A stretch of 64,000 nucleotides of DNA from Nemertoderma westbladi (lineage: Eukaryota > Xenacoelomorpha > Nemertodermatida > Nemertodermatidae). The stretch is taken from positions 1 to 64,000 of the forward strand of contig JAUCBJ010009104.1 in the NCBI GenBank assembly GCA_032718475.1, given 5' to 3'. Position 1 is the first letter of the stretch. Each line of letters begins with the position of its first letter. Shown one piece after another: positions 45,412-56,500 of this stretch. The notes beneath the pieces were generated by a model, which saw only the letters and a list, made by a program, of their open reading frames with translations, was not told where the DNA came from and made no database searches. A program made the translations under genes and the position numbers.

Positions 45412-46557
45412 ATGACTGAGTTGATAGAAGATGATCTTGGTATCAGGGAGCGATATACCCTACCGTTGCAAGCGTTTGTTGATAGCCTAATACGCGGCGA
45501 CACTAGTCCAACTACTACGGAGGACGATGGCCGTTATATCGAACCGCCAATGTCCAAGGAACAACTCACGCATGAATTGGACTATAGAAAATTCATCGCT
45601 CGCTATACGCATCGTAATGGTACGTATATGGACTTCTTAACTACTGGCCATCCTATCGATTTACACGATACGGACGATGTAGACACCGAAAGGGAAATGG
45701 TTCTATTTAAATATCGTACCCAGCGGAGTCGGAACGATAAACCGAGAATCGAACACGAGAATTCTATTCGAAACCGACTCGAAAGAGAAGACGTTGAAGA
45801 CCCGGATAAACGCAGCAACTTCAACGAATATCTGGAATTCTTGAGAGAAACATATCTCAATATTGCCAGCCAACAAAATCTAGAAACTCGATATCGTCAA
45901 GGTATACATCATGACCCTATGATAGAACTCAAACGGCTCTATTTCACTATGATGTATCTTACCGCCGATCGAACGCTACCTGTCGTCCCGGATAGCTTCG
46001 AACAGATGGAGGAATATTGTAAAACTGGAGAACGATCACCCGCGTTTCCCCTACAAGACGTGCGTCATTGGTATTATTGCGATGAATGCCCTAGACCCAA
46101 CCAGCAAACGGAAAGACATAAACATCCGCGGAGACGTTGCGCTAAACACAGTTTTACTCGCTATACTTACGGGAGTTTCGAGCGAAACTTGTTCGACATA
46201 TCACCTACGTTTGCTCGACTCAAACGATCCTTAAATAAACCCATAATCAGAGTTCCGGAATACTCGGTCAGACCTCCTCATTCCCTAGTGAGACCTCAAA
46301 CTCTTGATCCTAATAGTATAACGGATCCTCCTGAACTGTACTCACTGTTCAAAGATCTTGTGTTACCCGAACAATTAATCGGTGGCACTCCGGTAGTAGG
46401 CTCGCTAGATATTCGCCCCTCCTACCTAGCCGGATTGGGATGCGGACATCTAATATCGCCGTTCAACCCGTACAATCGTTCCGGTTTAACCCCGATACAA
46501 CCCGTCACCGAAGTCGAGGAGAGCGTTGTACGAAACGCGTTAGACGCTATTCGGTAG
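45412..46557 (+). CDS. ORF X, part 1 (unknown protein, 381 aa)
   Basis: Opens at an ATG (45412) and encodes 381 hydrophilic residues rich in Arg, Glu, Asp and Pro. A possible metal-binding cluster reads WYYCDECPRP ... HKHPRRRCAKH (about residues 220-245). There is no signal peptide, no membrane segment and no resemblance to env, gag or pol that I recognise. The TAG at 46555-46557 is probably secondary, because coding character continues beyond it in the same frame. It lies inside the LTRs on the element's coding strand, so it belongs to element B and is not host sequence. Confidence 0.75.
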   Translation: MTELIEDDLGIRERYTLPLQAFVDSLIRGDTSPTTTEDDGRYIEPPMSKEQLTHELDYRKFIARYTHRNGTYMDFLTTGHPIDLHDTDDVDTEREMVLFKYRTQRSRNDKPRIEHENSIRNRLEREDVEDPDKRSNFNEYLEFLRETYLNIASQQNLETRYRQGIHHDPMIELKRLYFTMMYLTADRTLPVVPDSFEQMEEYCKTGERSPAFPLQDVRHWYYCDECPRPNQQTERHKHPRRRCAKHSFTRYTYGSFERNLFDISPTFARLKRSLNKPIIRVPEYSVRPPHSLVRPQTLDPNSITDPPELYSLFKDLVLPEQLIGGTPVVGSLDIRPSYLAGLGCGHLISPFNPYNRSGLTPIQPVTEVEESVVRNALDAIR

Positions 46558-46929
46558 AAGATCGGAAAAGGAACTTATGATTGTTTAGAGAAACGCAAAT
46601 TGCAGCAACAAGTCCAAGCGGTGAAGGAGTTGGCCTTACCCTAGTTTGATCAAGAAATCCAGAACCTCGAGGAAGACATCGAACTTGGACGAACCTATTC
46701 TCTACAAGAGTTCTTAGACAAATGCTTACAATGACAAGCGGAGGAAAATCAGCTCGAGGAGAAACACATCGAAATGGATGAGAGAGAAGAAGCAGCTTTA
46801 GCCCAACCAGAAGCTGAAATCCTTATGACTGATCTCTACTCCAAAACCATCATTCATCCCTCGATGGTTCCCCATTTCGGAGACAAACTCTTCGCAACAG
46901 TACAACCCCACCGGTTGATATCAACCTAA
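46558..46929 (+). pseudogene. ORF X, part 2 (broken coiled-coil segment)
   Basis: Continuing in the frame of part 1, the sequence reads a Glu/Gln/Leu-rich helical stretch (EKRKLQQQVQAVKELALP, then NLEEDIELGRTYSLQEF) interrupted by TAG at 46642-46644 and TGA at 46732-46734. It is closed by TAA at 46927-46929. Both internal stops, like the one at 46555, are one C-to-T change away from CAG or CGA. The protein then continues in another frame, with the shift somewhere in 46830-46920. Confidence 0.6.
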
Positions 46930-47489
46930 GATCTCGACATCTTATCGCTGACGCTCCTATGTTACAGCATCCGCCAATCGAGGCCGCTCGTGTCGACGGT
47001 ATACTCGTTGAACCTCCGGACAATCGAGCGGATCTTGTCCGTCGTATGGTACATGAGGTCAACATACGCGCTAGACCTTTACCGAACTCGTTTTATGGGA
47101 TCAAAGACCACCCTTATTATGTTAATCTAACTCAATATTATATGGTAAAACCGGAAGATCCTACACATAGTCTAAGGTTTCTACCACTAATAAATCCTCT
47201 CGATCTTGTCAAACTTGAACAACTGCAGAAACATCTGGATCAGTTAGTGAAAGTAAACTCATTCAGAAAACCCTACAATGTTTCCAGAATAGAGAAAGAT
47301 ATACTGCCTCCGTATAATCTCGATGGATTTATCAAAACTCGATTAGTCCACTGGAATCTCGACATATTATTCGAGGAAGAGAGAATACAACGATATGGAG
47401 ATGTAGAGACGTATACTACACAATATCTGTGTATAGGGATCTACCCAACGCTAGCGAATGCGCCACCTTATGGCATCCGGTGGGGATGA
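46900..47489 (+). pseudogene. ORF X, part 3
   Basis: A second frame (first ATG at 46959, open from about 46900) encodes about 190 residues, including PPIEAARVDGILVEPPDN and HPYYVNLTQYY. It is soluble in character with no recognised domain. It stops at 47487-47489, where the coding signal moves to a third frame (47429 onward). The overlap of 60 bp brackets the frameshift. Confidence 0.6.
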
Positions 47490-49696
47490 CCCTAGAAAAC
47501 GCCACTAAAGAGTGGAACGAAACTCTTAACGTTATCGAAATGTATGGAGTTGTCACTTACGTTAAAGAAGGTAGCGTTCCGGTTGGAGAACTGGGAACTA
47601 CGCGCATGATACATATATGAGGATTAGCTGGTTCTAGCCACGTGTGTACTCGAGCGTGTTCCGACGTGATTGATTATTCTTTTGAGACCCTCACCGAGAT
47701 ACAAAAGAAACTCCGACATGGACAATTCGAACTCGCGCAGCGTTACGTCACCGACACCGAGCGCAAACCGGCCATGGGTATCGATGGATCGATGTTACCC
47801 CAGCCCGTGCTCGAGATGTTGTTTAACGAAAGAATCCTTAAAATCGGCTCAGCTGTTTATGGAGATCTCCAAAACGACTTTAGGAACATGGAGAATATCC
47901 CATATCCTTTCGTAGATACCCAGCTGATTGCTCCCTGGGCAGAAGGCCGAGGTTTCTTCCGAACTATGTATGCCAATACACCCAGCGGCATCAATAAAGT
48001 ACAACGAACCTCCATCGGACATCTTGCCTTCCAAGAGTACGGATGGAATTTCAAAGTCGGAAACCCTATCAACTATCAACAAGTATATGGAGATCATTAT
48101 TCTCGATTATACTTCGACGGACCATTGACCGCACCTGGCGTTGTGTATAGCTTCATGAGTGTTCCACTTCGTCCCTCATTAGCTATATACACTATATTCG
48201 AGAACGCCGCACTTGCCGGTTGGCTAGCCGATGTGTGCAGTCATACTATACGCGCCCATCCCTTAATACTTGGAACCAAACTCGCCAAGCTAGATGAACA
48301 CAATAAATTCATCCGCTTCGAATGCTTTAGGCGCTTTCTGACTCCATTCCGTAACATTGATAGTCAGTTCAAGGACCGCGCCCTGACCAAGCTCAGCCTA
48401 AGAGACTCAGCTGCTGAGAAGTTAGACAGTGCTGGATTCGCCATTTTCAAGGACATTTGTATACAGAACTTACATTCCTCTGTTATACAAAGACCTCGAA
48501 TCCCCATGGGTTATTCTATCGTGGAAGTTCAGACACTGGGTTCGCTTGAGGAGACAGCCACACCTACCTCAGCTATACAATTGGAAGACGAACCAATATG
48601 CTTAGAATCCGAGGAGATTCAGCCCATAGCGCCCCGGAGCAGTGACAACGATTACGTCCTGGAATGGTATCAAGGTCCACAATGTCTCACCGCGTACGAT
48701 TATCGGCATGCCAATTATGTCTCTAGGAAACGTTGCCGATTATGCGCATCTCGAGACCATTTCACCCCTGTGGACTCCAACGTACCCTGCTCCTACTTCC
48801 ATGAACAGCCTACGATGGAGATCTATTGTGTGTATTGTAGATTCAATAACTTGCACATTTTCGCAGTCTGCCCCCAATTTATGACTCAATGTCATCATTG
48901 TCAGTTTAAAGGACATGCAAGTTTTGATTGCCCTTTCAACCGCGATCTGGAAAGTGTAGATGAAACGATTACCCTACGCTACATCCGAGCCTGGGAAGCG
49001 AACGCGGATTTACATTGTGAGTCACGTCATCGCTATTACCCTGGACATGCCTACGAAGGAGTTTATGCATTCCACCCGTATCTATTCGCGTCCATTGAAC
49101 AAAAATCTCGCACACCGAGTTACGAACTAATGAAGCGTGTTGGCGAGAATATTTCGACCAAATTTGTTCGTAAATATCTCAGGAACATTAATCCCAACGA
49201 TCTTAATTCCTCTAACTTGATCAACTTCATCCGTCAAGATCCGGAATATGGTGACTTGTTCATCAACTCGCATCCAGAACTACAGGAAGTTCATAGACGA
49301 CCCTATGAATATAGAGCCCAAGAACGCGAGTTAGAAAGAACCATCGAACCGAGGAAATTTCTCACTACTCACGGTCCACCTACCGCTCTCGTGCAGACGA
49401 CTCGTCAGAGACCAGTAAGAGCTGCTGTCCTGAAACGTGCTCTGAAGGTTGTTCGACCTCGCTCCACTGAGGTTGATATCGATCAACCGGGTACCTCGAC
49501 CGGCGGATACACCGACCGTAATCCTAAACCTTCCGATGCAATTGTATTGAACCCTTCACCCAGGAGTTATAGCCCTCCTAGTAAAGTGGCTCGCCCCAAA
49601 GAGAAAAAAAACTGCGTAAACGCCGTTCGCGTAAGAAAGACTAACTGTTTAGAGTATTTTTATATTTTAGAAACTGTGATTTTTTATATTTTATAG
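47429..49696 (+). pseudogene. ORF X, part 4 with three zinc-knuckle-like motifs
   Basis: One frame, broken only by TGA at 47618-47620, encodes about 750 residues. Numbered from 47642, residues 365-430 carry three Cys/His clusters: C-x2-C-x4-H-x9-C (CRLCASRDH...), C-x2-C-x5-H-x4-C (CVYCRFNNLHIFAVC) and CHHCQFKGHASFDC, a canonical C-x2-C-x4-H-x4-C knuckle as in gag nucleocapsid. The C-terminal tail is basic. At the A8 run (49604-49611) the frame moves to a short hydrophobic end, whereas the neighbouring frame gives a Lys/Arg-rich end and a stop, so a one-base loss is likely. Function is unknown; RNA or DNA binding is an inference from the knuckles. Confidence 0.72.
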
Positions 49697-49714
49697 AATT
49701 AAATCCCATTTTCT

Positions 49715-49722
49715 GGGAGCGG
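49715..49722 (+). promoter_or_regulatory. Polypurine tract of element B
   Basis: GGGAGCGG directly precedes the TG of the 3' LTR, the place where plus-strand DNA synthesis is primed. Element A ends the same way at 28469-28475. Confidence 0.6.
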
Positions 49723-50864
49723 TGTAAAAGCTTTTGCGGATATAACAAGTAATTTTTCTCCGCAATGTACTGTGTAGGTGTTTTAGCGTACATAACAAGC
49801 CATTTTCTCCGCAGTGTACCGTGTAAGTGCTTTAGCGGACATAATAAGCCATTTTCTGCCGCAATGCACCTAATACTCTAAAAGACTGGAACTCAGATGA
49901 CGAAATCTGTCAGCTGATTTACTGTCAACGTGGAACCTCTCTTTGTTCAGCTCGCTCAGCCAATCACAGCGATTTTCATTTTATCTTGTACAGAGGCCTA
50001 TGGAAAACCGCGCAATGCATTATGGTTTTTGTTTACCTTTCTGAGCCTCAGAACATCGGCTTAGAAATTCTTCTGTGCTTCTGTAGAAGTTTCAGACTTT
50101 GGCAAACATTAGACGGCTTTGATTATAAGAACGTAAATCTATTATCAAACCTGGCAAATCACACCAAACCATACCAAACTGCATTATTTTACTTCTGTTT
50201 ACTGTCTGTTATTAATTGTTATATGTTGATGGATATGTTGTTATATTTGGAGAATACCGATAAATAATCATAAAACCCCAATCTTCTTGATTACTGAAGG
50301 TAAGAGGGACCGGTTACCTGTAGCAATTGCGACTTACATTATAGTGGTTTTAGTGTGAATTAAATGCTATTTCATAATCCCTACATGTGTCAGTTGCTAT
50401 CCTCCTTATATATGGTCAAATTCAGTGATGGTCGGCAGATCAGTGTGCAGCAGTGTGAAGTCGTATGCAGTAGTGTGACAGATAATAAAGCATCTCCTAA
50501 AGAATGCGCTATTTACGAAAATCAGTAGCCATCTCGTTGTGTTTAGTATAAGTCATAACTCTGTTTTTATACTTAAAGCGCCACGTCCTAAAGGAACTGT
50601 TAATATTTCCCCGAAAGTGAATAATATTGTCAGAGATTATATAGTAACGATCAATCGAATAATACCGTAGGTCTGCACCGCAATCCCTTCAAAGCATCCG
50701 AATCCAGTCTCCCTTAACTGTGGGTGAATGATCGCGCATAGACTGGCTTTGGCTAATGTTATTTCATGTGCACTAAATACTTGTCATAGGCTAAAGTCGA
50801 TTTATAAACAAGAGGACACCTAAAATTGGCAGGTTAAACTGCTTAATTTCTGAAAGCGCGAACA
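49723..50864 (+). repeat. Element B 3' LTR
   Basis: 1142 bp, same length and ends as the 5' LTR, with about 18 differences by eye. It carries the same U3 tandem repeats, TATATA (50407-50412) and AATAAA (50484-50489). It is followed by the target duplication AATAT (50865-50869). Confidence 0.93.
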
Positions 50865-51347
50865 AATATGATATGAATGTGATTTTAAAAAAATGCGATA
50901 TGATACGAAAATGTTTTGTAATTTTTTCGTATCATAAAAAATTTATATATTATTAATTTCATAGTTATACGAAATCAGGATTATTATTTTAGAAAATTAT
51001 TTGACGATTTCAAATGATTTGACTATAAGTATTGCTGCTGTTTCAGTCTGTTATGACATATGAATGATTGATATGAACTTCAACTTAATTTAGGAACACA
51101 GTTTACAGTAAGAGTTTTAATTCTTAGGTACTTATTTTTCAATTATCAAATTAACATAAATTCAATGGGCTGGCAGAAACAGCACCCCAATTGGAAATTT
51201 GCCTATGGTAAATAGAAAAAACTAAAAACCAACTACCGCAAATACCGCAGTAGTTGGCATTTGCGCAAGCGGTAGAGGTAGCGGTAGTAAAAAGCTCGGT
51301 ATTTGCAGTAGCGGTATCGGTAGCACCGTACGATCCCTGGATGTCAG

Positions 51348-52110
51348 ATCGGTCAGGCCTGGCTAGGAGCAATCATATACACCGACCACTTTCTACTGTT
51401 AGGTACCTCTGCAACTGATATCGAGAGCATGGTCACTGGTCAGCTGTTTGTCCCTTGGTGCCAAAAGGGTAGGTCTGGAATTCTCAGCAGTAAAAACCTC
51501 ATGGATTGTTGTGCATAATGGACACCACAAAATGGAACATACTACCTGCTTTATAACGATCAATGGCGTTTTAGTCGCCAGGAGCTCTTCCATTATATTC
51601 CTGGGCTTCAGAATCACCAGCCATCCAAAACCCAGGGATATACTCAATGATGCAATCCAGTCTATTTCCCGTTTCTCTCAGATCTTATAGGAAGGGTTGG
51701 ACTTCTAGATGGTTACCTAAGAACGTCGTTTACTACCTTTGGAATTCACTCGCTGTGCCTACCATCATGTACCAATTGAAATTTAATATAGGAGGTGCAT
51801 TGCACCTCCTATAGGAGGACAAGCAGCCATTTGGATTCCCTTGACAGAATGTACTGCAAATCGCTTCGTGGTCTGATTCACCTCTGCTCCTCTATCACCT
51901 CTCAGGATGTTGTTACCCTATATCGATGGTGGTACTCCGTTTGTGTACTGCTCCGTACTTTATGGAATGTCCAAGTTATTCCATCGAGCTGGGAGCACAT
52001 TGGAGCTCCCACATTAATAGACCGCGTCAGTGCCAATTTCATTGAGACTAGTCTCAATCTTCCATCACTGAGTTTGGAAAGCAATACGATCTCGGATACG
52101 CGAGTACTAT
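51348..52110 (+). pseudogene. LINE-like RT C-terminal remnant
   Basis: The frame at 51448-51690 encodes GLEFSAVKTSWIVV and IIFLGFRI, resembling the part of LINE RT just after the YADD box (GL.FS..KT...., FLG..). A second open stretch (51795-52112) may be its continuation. Stops and shifts separate them and no catalytic motif is present. The DNA would be contiguous with 32470-32725 before the hAT insertion. Confidence 0.35.
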
Positions 52111-52176
52111 AATGTGGATGTATAACATATTGCTATGCTAAGTTGAGCGAATAGTCAGCTTTTCACATCTACAACA

Positions 52177-52190
52177 CCCCCCCCCCCCCC
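52177..52190 (+). repeat. poly-C run (14 C)
   Basis: Fourth long C homopolymer in the window, in non-coding DNA. Confidence 0.9.
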
Positions 52191-52700
52191 AAACCTCTCC
52201 TTCCACAAACTATTATGTTTGACAATATAATTAGCTTTTATTTGTTATTTGCTGCTATTGGTTATCGGTATTATTGGTTGCTGTTATCGATTGTTACCTG
52301 CTGCTAATGTTATTTCCCTATTTTCCCTATTTGACATTTCCGATGTTATGCGCATCTTAATATAGTATGTTACGAATATGATTTCGGCTAGATACATTTT
52401 TACTTCTGTTTTTTTCTCACATTTTAATTGACCAATATAATACTGGTTCATCCGGGGGATTTTATGAAATAAAAAAACTTTAAGTATGTTAAAGAGTCCA
52501 CCATACTGGCATTACAGGCTACAGGGGAATCTTATGAGTGTCATGGTGGACCTTCACATTGTCTGACCCGCCTTCTGCAAGTCAGTCGCGATGCGATGTA
52601 TGAAATGACGCAAAGTAATTTTAGGTTAAAACAAAAACATGAGTTTATATAAAAATTCGAAGATTCTGAATTGGCTTAATTTTGAGATAGGACTTCCTAT
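52191..52700. other. Non-coding stretch
   Basis: AT-rich with TTATTGG/TGCTGTTAT-like simple motifs near 52230-52320. No gene or element recognised. Confidence 0.4.
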
Positions 52701-52734
52701 CGACTACATTAGGTCCTTCCAGACTTCCTGATTC

Positions 52735-53060
52735 TCCATGGTTGTTGTAATTTCATTGAACCGTGATCTACTTTCACGTAATGTAGTTCATACATGTGGA
52801 TTGTACCATAAAGCTCGGCAATTGTCATGTGTTGCCTCCAGCTAATGTTTTGGGCAACCCTTCGTAGTCTTGTGTAGCAGCCATCAATTCGTTGTTCAAG
52901 TTATTTTTTCAGTGTCCAGGTCTCACCCCCGTATATAAGTACACTGTGACTGGAAAGAATTTGGCCTTCAGTTGATGGAAGAGGTATGATTTCCAAATGG
53001 TAACCATTTTTGATAGAGCTACCCAAGCCTTTGCTTTTCAAATTTACATATTTACATTTT
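52735..53060 (-). pseudogene. LINE C-terminal fragment (ETWTL type)
   Basis: On the minus strand one frame reads GGETWTLKK, stop, then LEQRIDGCYTRLRRVAQNIS and WRQHMTIAELYG. This is the characteristic post-RT region of a LINE group common in invertebrates (consensus like GSETWTL..., DGCYTRLLR..., W..H.TN.ELYG). Upstream sequence (to about 53060) also fits, in broken frames. The catalytic RT core is absent. The same LINE group probably also left the fragments at 61402-61800 and 63700-64000. Confidence 0.7.
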
Positions 53061-53500
53061 CGTATTTTCTGGAGCTCTCAATCTATGACCCAAGTTGATG
53101 GAAGTCATAAATGTTTTTAACCAGATGTTTTGATTGTGGCCAGTCTTACACGAATGGAGCCAATGTGTCACCTTCCAGTACACCAACACCAGCCAGGATT
53201 AATAAGGAACTCAGTTTCACCATAATTTATATACCTTTTATAAAATCTAATATTGAACATTCTAACAGTTATAATACGGAGTGCTTGTGACATTATTTTA
53301 TTCCAAATGAACCCTCGATTTAATATTTCCAATATTGTAATAATGAGCCCTTACTTTTAATTCGTTGTATTTTAGAATGTGGAATCGTTAAGGTCCTTTC
53401 AATTGACTATATGCGCTTAGTTAGTGCGGTTACTTACTGGTATACCTACCAATACCAAGTGATATTCAAACTTGGTATAATATATCAATGGTATCAATTG
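53061..53500. other. Non-coding stretch before hAT-like element
   Basis: AT-rich, no open frame or repeat recognised. It ends in the GCTATATC target copy at 53501-53508. Confidence 0.4.
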
Positions 53501-53508
53501 GCTATATC

Positions 53509-56500
53509 CAGTGCCGGATTATGCCTCTGGTGGCCCTAATGCATATTTTAGTAATCTCCAAAAATGGCCCGAAAATTGATCTTTTTCCGCAAACCCTTTC
53601 AAAAGAAAAAGTTGCTAAAAAACTGTGAAAATGTTGCGAAGGAAAAATAGTATTTTCATTGGATGACTGCGTGCAAATAAGTACTAAGTACTTTAATGAT
53701 AAGTACTTTGCAAAAATAGTTTTCATCAGGAATTGTAACATTACTAAACGGCATTATATTTTGCCTATAAACCCTTTGCTATAAAAAGTGTAATGGTTTT
53801 GGTAGAATTTCTCACGCTTTAATTTTTAATATATTAATGGGACCATTGCCCCAAATATCTATTTGTTTTATTTATAAAGCTACTATTCTGAAATGTTAAC
53901 ACAATGATCTGTGTTCTTTTATATACGAGAAAGGCATTTCCTAAAGGAAATGCAACCACGAAGCTAAGGAAAATTAAACAAACGGCCACACTTTGGTTCG
54001 TTGCTTAGCCTCGTTTAGTAGCAATTGTCAATAATTAACTTCTATTCCCATGGAAACTAGAGTTCTCTGGAACTGTTGCTTTAACCTTTGAAAAAAAATT
54101 CAGTACAGATTGTGGTTCAGATAACACATATACTGAGTTTCAGAAAATATTGTAGTTTATGTCCAGATTACCGATTTTCTATCAAATTGCATCTGTTTGC
54201 AGTGGTTGTCATGGAAACTGAAAAATAGAACAATGTAATTCGGATGCAGAATAAGTCATATTGTGGGGGTAGGGGTTAGTCCCAAGTCATAATACTATTA
54301 ACTTGTGCTTCAAATTATCATTTTATAAATTTTAACATCTGTTTAGACTTGTTGCTATGGTAACTGTATTTTCTAATTAACCTCAAACGGCTTGGATATG
54401 GATCTTATAGATGAGTTGCAAAACCCCAAGTTTATATATATTACAGTTTTGCTACAAATAGAGTTATCAATATAGATTTGAATGATATAGAGTTTAATAA
54501 ACTACAGTTACCATGGTAAGTAAATTTCTGGAATAATTTAAGTTTCACTAAAAGTTCCAACTCGTGGTCCAGATAACACATACCCAGTTTTGTAAAATTT
54601 TATCGTGAAGTCTATGTCCAAATGAATAAGTTTTGAATAAAAACATCTGTTTTCAGCGGTTGTCATGGTAACTGAAAAATAGAACAATGTAATTCGGATG
54701 CAGAATAAGTTATATAGTGAGGGTGGGGTTGGTCCCAAGTCATAACACCTTGCCCTTAGGCCTCAAATTAACATTTTATAAATTTTAACATCTGTTTAGC
54801 CTGGTTGCCAAGGTAACTGGATTTTCTATTTAACCTAAATCGGCTCTGCTATGGACCTTATAGTTGAGTTGAGAAACCCCAAGTTTATATGTATTATAGT
54901 TTTCCTACAAATAGAGTTACAAATCTTGACTTGAAATACATAGACTTTTTTCTAAGTCCGTTGTCATGGAAACCAGATTTTTCCTGGATATAAGACCCAT
55001 TCCACACGACGCGCCTTGATGAGTACAGTAGTATATACATGCAAACTGATGAGTACAGTAGTATATACATGCAAAATTTCAGGGTACTTTTAAAGGCTAT
55101 TTTTTTCTGGAATTAAAAAACACTAAATCTGCTCCATACAAGTAAAATAGCCCACTATGAATAGACCATCTCAGCTAAGGAAAATCTTTCTTAGCGAAAG
55201 TAGTTGATTTTCCTTAGCTTCGTGGATATACTGAGTTTCAGAAAAAATTGTAGTTTATGTCCAAATTACCGATTTTCTATCAAAATGCATCTGTTTTCAG
55301 CGGTTGTCATGGTAACTGAAAAATAGAACAATGTAATTCGGATGCAGAATAAGTTATATAGTGGGGGTAGGGGTTGGTCCCAAGTCATAACACCTTGCCC
55401 TTAGGCTTCAAATTAACATTTTATAAATTTTAACATCTGTTTATCCCGGTTGCCAAGGTAACTGGATTTTCTATTTAGCCTCAATCGGATCTGCTATGGA
55501 CCTTATAGTTGTGTTGCGAAACCCCAAGTTTATATCTATTATAGTTTTCCTACAAATAGAGTTATAAATATTGACTTGAAATACATAGACTTTTTTTGAA
55601 GTCCGTTGCCATGGAAACCAGATTTTTCCTGGATATGAGACCCGGCCCAAAAGATGCGCATCGACGAGTAGTACATACATGCAAAAATTCAGGGTACTTT
55701 TAAAGGCTAGTTTTTTCGCCTATCAAAAAACCCCAAATCTGCTCCATACAAGTAAAATAGCCCACTATGAATAGACCATCTCAGCTAAGGAAAATCTTTC
55801 ATAGCGAAAGTAGTTGATTTTCCTTAGCTTCGTGGATATATTACAGTTTTGCTAGAAATAGAGTTACTAGAAAGGCATTTCCTAAAGGAAATGCAACCAC
55901 GAAGCTAAGGAAAATTAAACAAACGGCCACAATTTGGTTCGTTGCTTAGCCTAGTTTAGTAGCATTTGCCAATAAATAACTTCTATTCCCATGGAAACTA
56001 GAGTTCTCTGGAACTGTTGGTTTTACCTTTGAAAAAAGATTCAGTCCAGATTGTTTTTCAGATAACACATCGAGTTTCAGAAAATATTGTAGTTTATGTC
56101 CAAATTACAGATTTTCTATCAAAATGCATCTGTTTGCAGTGGTTGTCATGGAAACTGAAAAATAGAACAATGTAATTCGGATGCAGAATAAGTCATATAG
56201 TGGGGGTAGGTGTTGGTCCCAAGTCATAATACTATTAAATTGTGCTTCAAATTATCATTTTATTAATTTTAACATCTGTTTACTCTTGTTGCTATGGTAA
56301 ATGGATTTTCTAATTAACTTCGAACGGCTTGTATATGGACCTTATAGATGAGTTGCAAAACCCCAAGTTTATATATATTACAGTTTTTCTCCAAATAGAG
56401 TTATGATTATAGACTTGAATGATATATAACTTTAAAAAAACTACAGTTACCATGGTAACTAGATATTTCTGGAATGTTTTGAGTTTCACTAAAAGTTCCA

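Larger units (their letters stand above)
33099..50864 (+). mobile_element. Element B: 17.8-kb BEL/Pao LTR retrotransposon with extra ORF
   Basis: Two 1142-bp LTRs (33099-34240, 49723-50864) begin TGTAAAAG and end GCGCGAACA. They are flanked by the exact 5-bp duplication AATAT (33094-33098, 50865-50869). In order, the interior holds a 1.9-kb leader, gag, zinc knuckles, protease, RT, RNase H, integrase, a 1.7-kb spacer and about 4.2 kb of further same-strand coding sequence (ORF X). BEL/Pao elements are usually 5-10 kb from general knowledge, so this one is unusually long. By eye the LTRs differ at about 18 positions, so the insertion is recent in genomic terms. Confidence 0.93.
32734..51339. 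mobile_element. hAT-like DNA element split by element B
   Basis: Terminal inverted repeats CAGGGATCGTACGGT (15/15 match) lie at 32734 and 51325-51339, flanked by the exact 8-bp duplication GATGTCAG (32726-32733 and 51340-51347). CAGGG ends and 8-bp duplications are typical of hAT transposons. Without element B it is about 835 bp and has no transposase, so it is a non-autonomous copy. GCGGTA motifs are repeated just inside both ends (32760-32830, 51235-51320), as in hAT subterminal binding sites. The remaining interior (about 32850-33098 and 50870-51230) is AT-rich and non-coding. Confidence 0.88.

Noticed and set aside
45412-49696. ORF X as an envelope gene
   Set aside because: Position fits, but I see no signal peptide, cleavage site or transmembrane anchor, and it contains zinc knuckles instead. 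The hydrophobic C-terminus is explained by a frameshift.
45412-49696. ORF X as a host gene trapped between two elements
   Set aside because: It lies within LTRs that share one target duplication, so it was inside the element when it inserted, or entered afterwards.
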